Shown: piece after piece, positions 33,485 through 42,361 of the stretch
How positions within the stretch are numbered: position 1 is the stretch's first letter
How the letters are laid out: every line of letters starts with the position of its first letter
Assembly (NCBI GenBank): GCA_020444515.1
Contig: JAHLKX010000006.1
Coordinates: 1 to 64,000 of the forward strand
DNA length: 64,000 nt
Direction of reading: 5' to 3'
Origin: Bacteroidota bacterium
GTDB lineage: Bacteria; Bacteroidota; Bacteroidia; Bacteroidales; JAADJA01
The notes under the pieces: generated by a model
Seen by the model: the letters and a program-made list of their open reading frames with translations, nothing else
Databases searched by the model: none
Told to the model about the DNA's origin: nothing
Translations under genes and position numbers: made by a program

Positions 33485-34423
33485 TTATATCCCTGTTGTG
33501 TTGAGATTGCCTAAACTTACAGTAATCAGGCGGGTCTGATTGGGATCATCATCATTCACAAGACGGATGGTTACCTGTAGATGTAGATTGTAAACACTGA
33601 TTGAGGTCTCTTTGGATTGAATATTCCCGATTTTAAGGATGTCGGAATTGATGATACCATATTTTCTTGAGGGCTCATTTTCAAAAAGCTCATCATGAGA
33701 TTCAAGGTACTTGCGATCATAATCCTTGCTGAATTCAAAAATATTGGCAATATCATCAATGGTAACGATCTGGAGGTTTTCTACTCCATCCAGGTTGGTG
33801 GTAAACCATGAATGGACATGTTCATCAATGAGGCATCGATTGAGGTCGTCCTTGATCAGGATTCGGGCATTATTGATAATTCCACGCCCATAGTAGTTTT
33901 TGTTAAATGTGTAAACCTTGTCATATGTAATGGCATATCGCATATTGATGCCACCAATGATCCTGCGCAATCGCGGATAGTAATGATAGGCATTGTAGGC
34001 CCGCAAAACCACGGCGAAGTTACAGGCGAAAAGCAGGGATTGAAGAGGGTTGTCAAACAGTAAAAAACCACCGTCACCCGTACTGATATAGTTGCGTTCA
34101 ATCCGTTCTGCATTGTAACGCTGAAAAATGAAGGTGTGATTTTCGAGGCAAAGCTTAATGGTGGATTCAAACATGGTTTTAAACAAAAAAGGGATCAACG
34201 TTTGCTCAAACTCACCATATGAGCTATATTGAAACATGTCAATTCCAAGCACTGATTTGCGAGTAATCCTTTCATAGCTTATATATTCCCTCAACCTGGT
34301 ATATAATTTTCGGTGATCGGGGATGATATTGGTTTTGTCAAACACAACGCGCTTGTCCATTTCGTTGAGAATCGCTTTGATTTCAGCATGTTCAAGCTGT
34401 TTAATGGTGCTTTTATTAATCAT
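33485..34423 (-). CDS. Unassigned protein, possibly a class III nucleotide-cyclase-like domain
   Basis: 312 residues, no signal peptide or membrane segment. I do not recognise a named family. Several points recall class III adenylate/guanylate cyclase domains: an early acidic site GIDMFQYS (D62), a hairpin-like STGDGGFLLF (D117), GGINMRYAITY and YYGRGIINNARIL (about 177-190). In real cyclases the two aspartates bind metal, and the last motif carries the Asn and Arg of the transition state; here the Asn-Arg spacing is one residue short. A C-terminal beta-rich part (about 250-312) follows. It starts nine bases after the GT2 gene and probably shares its transcript. Signalling function is a hypothesis only. 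Confidence 0.6.
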   Translation of the reverse strand: MINKSTIKQLEHAEIKAILNEMDKRVVFDKTNIIPDHRKLYTRLREYISYERITRKSVLGIDMFQYSSYGEFEQTLIPFLFKTMFESTIKLCLENHTFIFQRYNAERIERNYISTGDGGFLLFDNPLQSLLFACNFAVVLRAYNAYHYYPRLRRIIGGINMRYAITYDKVYTFNKNYYGRGIINNARILIKDDLNRCLIDEHVHSWFTTNLDGVENLQIVTIDDIANIFEFSKDYDRKYLESHDELFENEPSRKYGIINSDILKIGNIQSKETSISVYNLHLQVTIRLVNDDDPNQTRLITVSLGNLNTTGI

Positions 34424-34432
34424 TTTTCAATG

Positions 34433-35587
34433 TTATTTGGTTACTTTTCTTCCCTTCCACTGATAGGTTGCGACAATTCCCATGGCACCTATAAATACGA
34501 TATAAATCGGATAAAATAGAATTAGTGGAATGCCGTAAAGTAATATTTTCGTTTGTTTGACAAAGGTAGTAATACCAATCAAAATAGGGATATCAATCAT
34601 CGCTTTCAGCAGCGTAGCAATCAGGAAGGGCTTCCAAAATCCCGGATGACACAGACTGTAGAAAAAACCGACTACAAGCAATAGGTTTACCATGTAAACC
34701 GAGAAGGATACAAGCAATATTCTCAGATCATATCCTTTGTTTTTAGAAGCCCATCGGGTTCTTTGGTGATAAAAGCTTTTAAGTGTTTTCTGGGCTTTAG
34801 TATAAACAATTGAATTAAAATATTTTAAAAACCGTATGGATCGACTGCCATATTTTTTCTTCATCTTTAACAACAGGAAAACATCATCTCCACTGGTAAA
34901 ACTATCCTGATCAAATCCACCGGTTTCATAAAATGCCTTTTTTTCATAAGCTAGGTTTGCACCATTGCACATCACCGGGTTGCCCATACGAATGGCTCCA
35001 CCGGTAATGGCGATCAGGCTCAAGAATTCAAGACTTTGCATTTTTTCAAACAAAGATTTTTCGTGATGAAAAGCCACCGGCGCCAGTATCATTTTCGGTT
35101 TGTTCTCCTGGTAGAATTGCATCATCCCGGAGAGCCATCCCGGGTTTACCCGGCAATCGGCATCGGTAGTAATAATTAAGTCACCAGTAGAATCAGCAAT
35201 GGCAGTGCTTATGGCATGTTTTTTAAAGGTCTGAACCTGTTTTTGATTCCGGATCCGGATTAAACGAATATTTAAACCTGCATGGGCTTTGATAAACGCT
35301 TCAACGATCATGACGGTATTATCAGAAGAATTATCATCGGCAATAATGATTTCAAATGTATCGTTCGGCGCATCTTGAATTGCTAAATCTTCCAGCAGTA
35401 ATCCAATGTTGTCCTCCTCGTTTCGGGCCGGAATGATAATGCTAGCTTTGATGTCGATTGGTATGTCAGAACCTGGCTGATAAGTATCCAGGTGGAACCA
35501 CCCCCATGTATAAAACATGATAAGACCAATATAGATGACCCCAAATATTAACAGGAGTAGTATAAATATCCAATCCATTTGGGTCAT
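34433..35587 (-). CDS. Membrane glycosyltransferase family 2
   Basis: 384 residues. An N-terminal membrane helix (about 6-28) is followed by a GT-A catalytic domain: PARNEEDNIGLLLEDL, IIADDNSSD, the metal site TTDADCR and the acceptor-side motif QRTRWASKNKG. Three or four membrane segments close the C-terminus. This is the layout of processive or lipid-linked GT2 enzymes. It overlaps the stop of the flippase-like gene by four bases, suggesting the pair makes and handles an envelope glycolipid or glycan. Donor and product are unknown. Confidence 0.87.
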   Translation of the reverse strand: MTQMDWIFILLLLIFGVIYIGLIMFYTWGWFHLDTYQPGSDIPIDIKASIIIPARNEEDNIGLLLEDLAIQDAPNDTFEIIIADDNSSDNTVMIVEAFIKAHAGLNIRLIRIRNQKQVQTFKKHAISTAIADSTGDLIITTDADCRVNPGWLSGMMQFYQENKPKMILAPVAFHHEKSLFEKMQSLEFLSLIAITGGAIRMGNPVMCNGANLAYEKKAFYETGGFDQDSFTSGDDVFLLLKMKKKYGSRSIRFLKYFNSIVYTKAQKTLKSFYHQRTRWASKNKGYDLRILLVSFSVYMVNLLLVVGFFYSLCHPGFWKPFLIATLLKAMIDIPILIGITTFVKQTKILLYGIPLILFYPIYIVFIGAMGIVATYQWKGRKVTK

Positions 35588-36615
35588 GATGCTCGTCTTC
35601 GGAAAAAAGTTAATCTGTAAACGAAAAAAGTACCGAGAATGGCCGGAATAGCCAGATTAATCAGCCATAACGTAGAGGTTGATGATACAATTCCAATGTT
35701 GATTTTATCAGTCAGCGTTGCATATTTTTCAAAATAGAGACCAATAAAATAGAGTGATACAGAGCCCCTAACCCCCAGTTCTGCAAGCGTAACAGTTGGT
35801 ATAGCCGTCATAATAAAGAAAACCAGGCTGATGATCATCAAGCCATGTAGCAGAGGAATTTCAATGGAAAACATCATCAGTAAAATGTAAAACTGCAGCG
35901 CAAAAATGCAGTATCTTAAAAAACTGAGCAGCAGAACAGTTAATAACTCAATGGTTGAATAATCGGATATGACTGAAAGATATTCGTTGAAATGTACAAA
36001 CCGTTTTTTAATAATGCGCGACAGAAAGCTCGGTATTGCGGTAATGTTAAGAAAAATAAGAATCAGGGTTGTGATGATCACAAGTACGAGTAAAATCAAT
36101 CCATACAATAAGTAATTGGAATAAAATCCATAATCCTGGAAATAAATCGGTACATAAAAGACAAGGCTGATACCTCCAATAATTAAGGTTATCAGCAGTT
36201 GGCTAAAACTGCCAATCATGGTAATAAAGACACCTTTCCATGGATTGGCCTTTTTCATAATAAAAACCCTTCCAAACCACTCTCCTACCCGGTTGGGTGT
36301 AAATATACTTACCGAGATCCCTGAAAAAACAGCCTCGAAAGACTTGAGGTAAGATACATCTTCAACTTTATTGATCAGAAATTGCCATTTTAATGATTCG
36401 ATACCCCAATTAACCACCATTAAAGTGATTGTCCAGATAAAGAGAAAGGAAACATGCGGACTACCAATGAGATCGTTGAATGACTCAGCTACGTAATCCA
36501 GTTTGTTATTTTTGAAAATCTGTTTGTAAATGAAGTAATAGGTAGCGAAAATGATGGCCAACCGGATGATCAGATTGTAGGTCTTGTTTTTATGTATATT
36601 TGTAAAATACTTCAT
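35584..36615 (-). CDS. Lysylphosphatidylglycerol synthase/flippase-like membrane protein (UPF0104)
   Basis: About 343 residues with eight or so membrane segments. Family signs are FSGISVSIFTPNRVGEWFGR near residue 85-105 and TLAELGVRGSVSLYF near residue 270, both typical of the UPF0104/LPG_synthase_TM family without the cytoplasmic synthase domain. Members have been linked to movement of lipids or polyprenyl-linked sugars. It is first in a three-gene minus-strand unit with GT2. The frame opens at 36627; the methionine at 36615 (MKYFTNI) gives a better N-terminus. The start lies 28 bases from the divergent ruvC start. Confidence 0.8.
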   Translation of the reverse strand: MKYFTNIHKNKTYNLIIRLAIIFATYYFIYKQIFKNNKLDYVAESFNDLIGSPHVSFLFIWTITLMVVNWGIESLKWQFLINKVEDVSYLKSFEAVFSGISVSIFTPNRVGEWFGRVFIMKKANPWKGVFITMIGSFSQLLITLIIGGISLVFYVPIYFQDYGFYSNYLLYGLILLVLVIITTLILIFLNITAIPSFLSRIIKKRFVHFNEYLSVISDYSTIELLTVLLLSFLRYCIFALQFYILLMMFSIEIPLLHGLMIISLVFFIMTAIPTVTLAELGVRGSVSLYFIGLYFEKYATLTDKINIGIVSSTSTLWLINLAIPAILGTFFVYRLTFFRRRAS

Positions 36616-36642
36616 TAAAGCACACAAATGTAATTCCTTATT

Positions 36643-37197
36643 TTGAATAAAGAGCGCATAATATTGGGTATTGATCCAGGCACCACAATCATGGGATACG
36701 GGTTAATAAGGGAGAAAGATTCAAAAATCGAATTAATTACCCTGGGTGTCATTCAGCTAAGCAAATTGGAAAATCAGGCATTAAAACTAAAAAAAATATT
36801 TGAACGCACACTGAACCTTATTGATGAATATAATCCGGACGAGATGGCCATAGAAGCCCCTTTTTATGGTAAGAATGTGCAATCCATGTTAAAACTGGGT
36901 CGGGCACAGGGCGTTGCCATGGCCGCTGCATTATATCGATCCGTTCCCATATATGAATATTCACCGAGAAAAATCAAGCAATCCATTACCGGGAATGGAA
37001 ATGCATCCAAAGAACAGGTAGCAACAATGTTGATGTCATTGATAGCCATCGCTGAAAAACCCAAAGAACTGGATGCCACCGATGGACTGGCGGCTGCACT
37101 TTGTCATTGTTTTCAAAAGAATCCGGGGGAAAACACCCATGTCTACTCCGGATGGGGACAGTTTATCACTAAGAATCCGGGTCGGATCACCAAATAG
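36643..37197 (+). CDS. ruvC: Holliday junction resolvase RuvC
   Basis: A 184-residue endonuclease that cuts Holliday junctions together with RuvAB. Acidic catalytic residues are D11 (LGIDPGTT), the glutamate in AIEAPFYGKN, and the D/H pair in DATDGLAAALCH. The reading frame has no ATG in the right place: it opens after a TAA at 36631, and the only usual start codon before the LGIDPG motif is TTG at 36643 (ATT at 36640 is less likely). The length from TTG is that of normal RuvC. It ends four bases before the convergent arginase-like gene. Confidence 0.92.
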   Translation: MNKERIILGIDPGTTIMGYGLIREKDSKIELITLGVIQLSKLENQALKLKKIFERTLNLIDEYNPDEMAIEAPFYGKNVQSMLKLGRAQGVAMAAALYRSVPIYEYSPRKIKQSITGNGNASKEQVATMLMSLIAIAEKPKELDATDGLAAALCHCFQKNPGENTHVYSGWGQFITKNPGRITK

Positions 37198-37201
37198 AAC
37201 G

Positions 37202-38377
37202 TTACATGAGTTTTTGATAAGCCTGCCACCAGCGATCGGGAATATCATCCTGACAGGCTATTTCGTAGTCAGCATAAGAACAGGGTACCAGGTGATGGCG
37301 CTCATAAACGCTTTTATAGTTTTTCTGGACAGGCACATCCATCCACCATCGGTCACTTTTTTTACTTTTATAAAAAACCAGGTGATCTTTATGGTTTTTT
37401 ATGGATACCGTATATTTGATATATTCCTGGGTATCGAGATAAGGATGATCATTTTTTCGGTTATAGAATCCTTCAATAAAATACCAAATCATCTGAGCGG
37501 TCAGGCGGGCTGTTTGATGATTGCTGTCGAGCCTGGGATTTACCTCATAAAAACCAATGGAGGAAAGTTTATCGCTTAGTCCGGCATAGCGCATGATCTG
37601 GCAAACTTCTTCACCATAAAATCCATTGGGAGATGCCTGGGCATTGCCGGGTGCATCAGCATGACGAACACAAGAAATGTCTACTGTAATAAGATCCGCA
37701 TTTCGCGTCAAAGGTTCAACTTCTTCGAGGCCCATCCTGATTTTACCAACCCGATAAACATCAAAATATAACTTATTCATTAGTTTTATTGACTCGGGAT
37801 CTACCAGATAACTTTGATAACCCACATTGGTGTAGTTGAACAAATAATTGGGTTGATGCAATATAATTTTATTCAAATAGCTTCGTGAATTCATTTCCTG
37901 TTCAGCATTGCCCAAATCGAACATAGAATCAATGGACAGGATATTGATCACCTGTCCCAGGGTTTCATAAGCACGGTAATTGGCAAAGGTCAGGTCCTGA
38001 CTACCTCCCAGTATCAAAGGAATGGTTTTGGCATTGATCAGTTCAGAGATGACAGCAGAAAGCGCAAAGTAGGTATCTTCAACCGTATGACCCCTTTGAA
38101 TGTTTCCCAGGTCAATAATTTGGGGCTTATAATCACCCCGATATAATTGATATAGCTCTTTGCGTATGGCATCAGGAGCGTCACTGCATCCCTCATTGTC
38201 CAGGCTGTTTCTTTCCTCTTTTACACCAATGATGGCAAGATCAGCGGATTCATAATCCGGAAAATGTTCTGCATCCGTATAACATTTGATCAGTTCGCCA
38301 AGTCTGTGTTTTGCGTCCTGTTCGTCCGTTTTGTAGGGTATAAAGTCAAAAGGTTCAAAATAGATGGAAATGTCCAT
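37202..38377 (-). CDS. Arginase/formimidoylglutamase-fold protein with altered metal site
   Basis: 391 residues with the arginase-superfamily fold, but the metal motifs have changed. Canonical GGDHS is here GGSQD (124-128), DAHxD is DSMFD (150-154), and SxDxDxxDP is TVDISCVRH (231-239). So the usual ligands His, His and Asp are Gln127, Met152 and Ser235, while Asp150, Asp154 and Asp233 remain. A binuclear manganese site is therefore unlikely. Annotation pipelines would probably call it formimidoylglutamase. It may be a non-catalytic member, a mono-metal enzyme or a binding protein. No histidine-degradation gene is nearby; the next minus-strand gene upstream is topA. Confidence 0.8.
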   Translation of the reverse strand: MDISIYFEPFDFIPYKTDEQDAKHRLGELIKCYTDAEHFPDYESADLAIIGVKEERNSLDNEGCSDAPDAIRKELYQLYRGDYKPQIIDLGNIQRGHTVEDTYFALSAVISELINAKTIPLILGGSQDLTFANYRAYETLGQVINILSIDSMFDLGNAEQEMNSRSYLNKIILHQPNYLFNYTNVGYQSYLVDPESIKLMNKLYFDVYRVGKIRMGLEEVEPLTRNADLITVDISCVRHADAPGNAQASPNGFYGEEVCQIMRYAGLSDKLSSIGFYEVNPRLDSNHQTARLTAQMIWYFIEGFYNRKNDHPYLDTQEYIKYTVSIKNHKDHLVFYKSKKSDRWWMDVPVQKNYKSVYERHHLVPCSYADYEIACQDDIPDRWWQAYQKLM

Positions 38378-38506
38378 GTTCCGGCAAATTTATGAATCTG
38401 ATAATGAATATGGTTTATACAACCACTGCTGAAAAAAGTTGTACGAAATTATTTAAAAATCAAATTCACCTGTGTCATTCTTTTACAATAAAACCAGTTT
38501 TTCGTT

Positions 38507-40816
38507 TTATTTTTTCTTGCCGCTTTGCTTATTATCAGCCGCTTTAATTATTTCGTTACACTCCTCGAAGGTTAATGATGCCGGATCTTTTCCTTTGGGA
38601 ATCCGATAGTTCTTTTTCCCCTTTGAAATGTAAGCTCCGTATCTACCTTTGAGCACCTGGAGGGTTTTGTCCTCCTTGAATGTTTGGATGGTTTTTTCCC
38701 GATCCTTTTGCCGCTTGTTTTCGATCAGTTCAATGGCACGTTTTTCTGATACTGATAAGGGATCATCTGTTTTTTCCAGAGAATAAAATTTACCAGCATG
38801 ACGCACATAAGGCCCAAACCTTCCGATGGCAGCAGCAATCTCTTCATTTTCATACGTACCTACAACCCGGGGCAGTTTAAAAAGATCCAGGGCTTCTTCA
38901 AGGGTAATGGTTTCAATGCTCTGATCTTTGTTCATTCCTGCAAATTTTGGTTTGTCTTCATCCTGTGAATCACCGATTTGAACGATGGGTCCATACCGGC
39001 CAATCTTTGCAAATACACTTTTACCGGATTTCGGGTCGGTGCCCAATAACCGTTCACCACTTTGTTTCTTTGATTTCTCAAGGGTGTCTTCAACCCGTTT
39101 GTGGAAAGGACTGTAAAATTCTTTGATCATTTGATTCCATTCCTTGTTCCCACTGGCAATCTCATCGAATTCTTTTTCAACCCTGGCAGTGAAATTAAAA
39201 TCGAGAATGTTATCGAAATATTCAACCAGAAAATTATTGACCACTGTGCCAATATCGGTTGGGAATAGTTTGGCTTTATCAAACCGGGTTTTTTCCATTT
39301 TCTTTTCTTCTTTCACCGAGCCATTGTCAAGCGACAATACTGTAATTTGTCGGTCTTCGCCTTCGCGGTCTTCTTTCACAACATATTCCCTTTTCTGGAT
39401 CGTTGAAATGGTTGGTGCATATGTAGAGGGACGACCGATACCAAGGTCTTCCATTTTTTTGACAAGGCTTGCTTCGGTATAACGACTTGGCGGTTGAGAA
39501 TACTTTTCTGTAGCTGTTATGTCCGACCTTTTAAGTTGATCGCCTTTGGTAACCGGAGGCAGCATTCCTTTTTGTACATCCTGCTCATCGTCGTCGGTTG
39601 ATTCGAGGTAGACTTTTAGAAAACCATCAAATTTAATCACTTCGCCTTTGGCAACAAATTTTTCATCTCTCCCGGTAATATCAATCACCACATTTGTTTT
39701 TTCCAAAAGGGCTTCTGCCATTTGTGAGGCAATGGTGCGTTTCCAGATAAGTTCATACAGTCGCTTCTGAGAGTTATCGCCATCAATTTCTGCTGTGTTT
39801 AAATAGGTAGGGCGAATGGCTTCGTGCGCTTCCTGTGCCGATTTTGATTTGGTGGTGAATTGGCGGGTTTTCAGATAATTTTCACCATAATTTTTTTCAA
39901 TTTCTGTTTTCGCCATCGAAAGCGCCAATTTCGAAAGATTCACTGAATCGGTACGCATATAGGTAATCTTACCCGATTCATAAAGCTGCTGGGCAACCAA
40001 CATCGTTTTGGCTACTGAAAATCCAAGCTTTCTGCTGGCCTCCTGTTGCAGGGTGGAGGTTGTAAAGGGTGGGGCAGGTGATTTTTTAGCCGGTTTTTTC
40101 TCTACGCTTGATATTTTATATCCGGCCCCAATACAATCATTTAAAAATTCTCTGGCTTCTTCTGTGGTTTTGAACCGTTTGTCCAGTTCAGCCTGTAGGA
40201 TGATTTTATCTTCGCCCGGAAGATAGAAATTGGCAATAACCCGATAGGCGGATTCGGAAACAAAGTTTTTAATTTCCTCCTCCCGTTCGACGATCAATCG
40301 AACAGCCACAGATTGCACCCGACCAGCCGAAAGAGCCGGCTTCACTTTTTTCCATAAAACGGGTGACAATTCATATCCTACCAATCGGTCCAGTACCCGG
40401 CGGGCTTGTTGGGCATCGACCAGGTGCTTGTCTAATTTTCTTGGATTGTCAATAGCTTCAAGGATGGCATTTTTTGTGATCTCATGAAATACAATTCGCC
40501 TTGTTTTTGTATCATCCAGATTTAAAACTTCCTGCAAGTGCCACGAAATGGCCTCTCCTTCACGATCCTCATCAGTTGCCAACCAAACTGTTTCCGCATC
40601 TTTAGCTACTTTTTGCAGCTCTTTTATGGTTTTTTTCTTGTCGTTTGGGACTTCATATTTGGGAATAAATCCCTTTTCAATATCCACACTCAGATCCTTT
40701 TTTGAAAGGTCTCTTACATGCCCAAAACTGGAAAGCACGGAAAAATCCTTTCCAAGAAATCGTTCGATGGTTTTAGCTTTAGCTGGAGACTCAACAATAA
40801 CGAGATTTTTAACCAT
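38507..40816 (-). CDS. topA: DNA topoisomerase I
   Basis: A 769-residue type IA topoisomerase that relaxes negative supercoils. The Toprim domain is at the N-terminus (VIVESPAKAKTIE, and TDEDREGEAI at 81-90). The catalytic tyrosine is Y286 in GKITYMRTDSVNLS. Instead of Cys zinc fingers, the C-terminus carries three cysteine-free repeats of the form IGRYGP / IGRFGPYV / KGRYGAYIS and a lysine-rich end, the usual Bacteroidota form. A good promoter lies upstream (40862-40895). Confidence 0.96.
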   Translation of the reverse strand: MVKNLVIVESPAKAKTIERFLGKDFSVLSSFGHVRDLSKKDLSVDIEKGFIPKYEVPNDKKKTIKELQKVAKDAETVWLATDEDREGEAISWHLQEVLNLDDTKTRRIVFHEITKNAILEAIDNPRKLDKHLVDAQQARRVLDRLVGYELSPVLWKKVKPALSAGRVQSVAVRLIVEREEEIKNFVSESAYRVIANFYLPGEDKIILQAELDKRFKTTEEAREFLNDCIGAGYKISSVEKKPAKKSPAPPFTTSTLQQEASRKLGFSVAKTMLVAQQLYESGKITYMRTDSVNLSKLALSMAKTEIEKNYGENYLKTRQFTTKSKSAQEAHEAIRPTYLNTAEIDGDNSQKRLYELIWKRTIASQMAEALLEKTNVVIDITGRDEKFVAKGEVIKFDGFLKVYLESTDDDEQDVQKGMLPPVTKGDQLKRSDITATEKYSQPPSRYTEASLVKKMEDLGIGRPSTYAPTISTIQKREYVVKEDREGEDRQITVLSLDNGSVKEEKKMEKTRFDKAKLFPTDIGTVVNNFLVEYFDNILDFNFTARVEKEFDEIASGNKEWNQMIKEFYSPFHKRVEDTLEKSKKQSGERLLGTDPKSGKSVFAKIGRYGPIVQIGDSQDEDKPKFAGMNKDQSIETITLEEALDLFKLPRVVGTYENEEIAAAIGRFGPYVRHAGKFYSLEKTDDPLSVSEKRAIELIENKRQKDREKTIQTFKEDKTLQVLKGRYGAYISKGKKNYRIPKGKDPASLTFEECNEIIKAADNKQSGKKK

Positions 40817-40861
40817 TATAGCAACGTTAGTTTTAATATATGAAAATCAAAAAAATTTGTG

Positions 40862-40895
40862 CAAAGGTAAAAGAATAAACACCGTAACTTCCAAA
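40862..40895 (-). promoter_or_regulatory. topA promoter (-33 and -7 boxes)
   Basis: On the minus strand TTTG (40895-40892) and TACCTTTG (40869-40862) stand 22 bases apart, close to the TTTG-N(about 19-22)-TAnnTTTG pattern of Bacteroidota. The -7 box lies about 45 bases before the ATG at 40816. This is the most complete promoter I see in the window. Confidence 0.6.
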
Positions 40896-40972
40896 TGGTT
40901 TGGATATTTGTCTGATACCCTCACCTATAACTACTGAATTACAAGGGAGTTAAATCCGTATTCGGATTGATT

Positions 40973-42271
40973 TTAAGCAAAATTTACGAGGTAGTAATTT
41001 TTCTTTCCTTTCTGAATAAGAATATACTTGTCGTTTATCAGATCTTTAACGGTGCACTTATAATCTTCTTTTACTTTATTTTTATTCACTGATACGCCAT
41101 TATCTTTGAGCATCCGGCGTGCTTCTCCTTTCGAACCGAAAATGCCGGTTTTATCGGCAAGCAATTCTACAATATCAATACCGGATTCAATATTCGATCG
41201 GGAGACTTCAGATTGTGGAACCCCTTCAAACACAGATAAAAATATTTTTTCAGGGAGTTTTTTGAGGGACTCTGTCGTCCCTTTTCCAAATAGAATAGAA
41301 GATGCTTCGATTGCACCATTGTAGTCCTCTTCGGAATGAACACGAATGGTAATCTCTTTGGCCAATGCTTTCTGCAGAATTCGCTGATGCGGTGCTTCCT
41401 GGTGTTCGTTCTCCATCGATTCGATTTCATCTTTGGATAACAATGTGAAAAATCGGATGAGTTTTCCAGCATCTTCATCGGATACATTCAGCCAATACTG
41501 ATAAAATTTATAGGGTGATGTTTTATCAGGATCGAGCCAAACATTGCCGCCTTCACTTTTGCCAAATTTACTGCCATCGGCTTTGGTGATCAAGGGGCAG
41601 GTTAAAGCGAATGCCTCAGCTTCGCCCATGCCATCATCAAAATATTTTCGCCGAATCAACTCGGTTCCGGTCACAATATTTCCCCATTGATCAGAACCAC
41701 CCAGCTGTAATTTGCAATCCTTGTTTTTATAAAGCCAGTAAAAATCATATCCCTGAACAAGTTGGTAACTGAATTCAGTAAACGACATTCCGGTGTCCAG
41801 TCGTTTTTTTACCGAATCTTTGGCCAACATATAGTTGACGGTAATGTGTTTTCCGACATCCCGGATAAAATCGAGGAACTTAAAATCTTTAAACCAGTCA
41901 TAATTATTGACAACCTCTGCATTATTTTCCACGCCCTCAAAATCAAGAAACTTCATGAGCTGTTTTTTCTGACACTCCAGGTTGTGGTTGATTGATTCCG
42001 CAGGAAGGAGTTTCCTTTCTTCTGTTTTTCCAGAAGGATCACCTACACGGCCCGTGGCGCCTCCTACCAATACAATGGGTTTATGTCCGCTACGTTGCAG
42101 ATGTACCAGTAACATGACTGGTACCAGGTTGCCTATGTGCAATGAATCGGCGGTGGGGTCAAATCCAATGTAGCCTGTTGTCATTTCTTTCAGCAACTGT
42201 TCCCTGGTTCCCGGTGTCATATCATGGATCATTCCCCGCCAGGTCAATTCTTCAATAAAATCAATTTTCAT
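40973..42271 (-). CDS. tyrS: Tyrosyl-tRNA synthetase
   Basis: 432 residues from the ATG at 42271 (the frame opens at 42301, upstream of the normal N-terminus). A class I synthetase: HIGN at residues 45-48 is the HIGH motif and KFGKS the KMSKS motif. YDFYWLYKN and [11 protein letters not shown] form the tyrosine pocket. An S4-type RNA-binding domain closes the C-terminus ([13 protein letters not shown]). A -7 box is at 42299-42306. Confidence 0.96.
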   Translation of the reverse strand: MKIDFIEELTWRGMIHDMTPGTREQLLKEMTTGYIGFDPTADSLHIGNLVPVMLLVHLQRSGHKPIVLVGGATGRVGDPSGKTEERKLLPAESINHNLECQKKQLMKFLDFEGVENNAEVVNNYDWFKDFKFLDFIRDVGKHITVNYMLAKDSVKKRLDTGMSFTEFSYQLVQGYDFYWLYKNKDCKLQLGGSDQWGNIVTGTELIRRKYFDDGMGEAEAFALTCPLITKADGSKFGKSEGGNVWLDPDKTSPYKFYQYWLNVSDEDAGKLIRFFTLLSKDEIESMENEHQEAPHQRILQKALAKEITIRVHSEEDYNGAIEASSILFGKGTTESLKKLPEKIFLSVFEGVPQSEVSRSNIESGIDIVELLADKTGIFGSKGEARRMLKDNGVSVNKNKVKEDYKCTVKDLINDKYILIQKGKKNYYLVNFA

Positions 42272-42298
42272 GGGTAATATGTGCATAAAAAATTTGTG

Positions 42299-42306
42299 CA
42301 AAGATA
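42299..42306 (-). promoter_or_regulatory. -7 box upstream of tyrS
   Basis: On the minus strand: TATCTTTG, a perfect TAnnTTTG, 27 bases before the ATG at 42271. It supports 42271 as the start, because the alternative at 42301 lies inside this box. Confidence 0.5.
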
Positions 42307-42361
42307 TAGCTTTATTAAAAAGTTTGCAGGCTGTATTATGTCAGGAAAAAATCGCTGTTAT

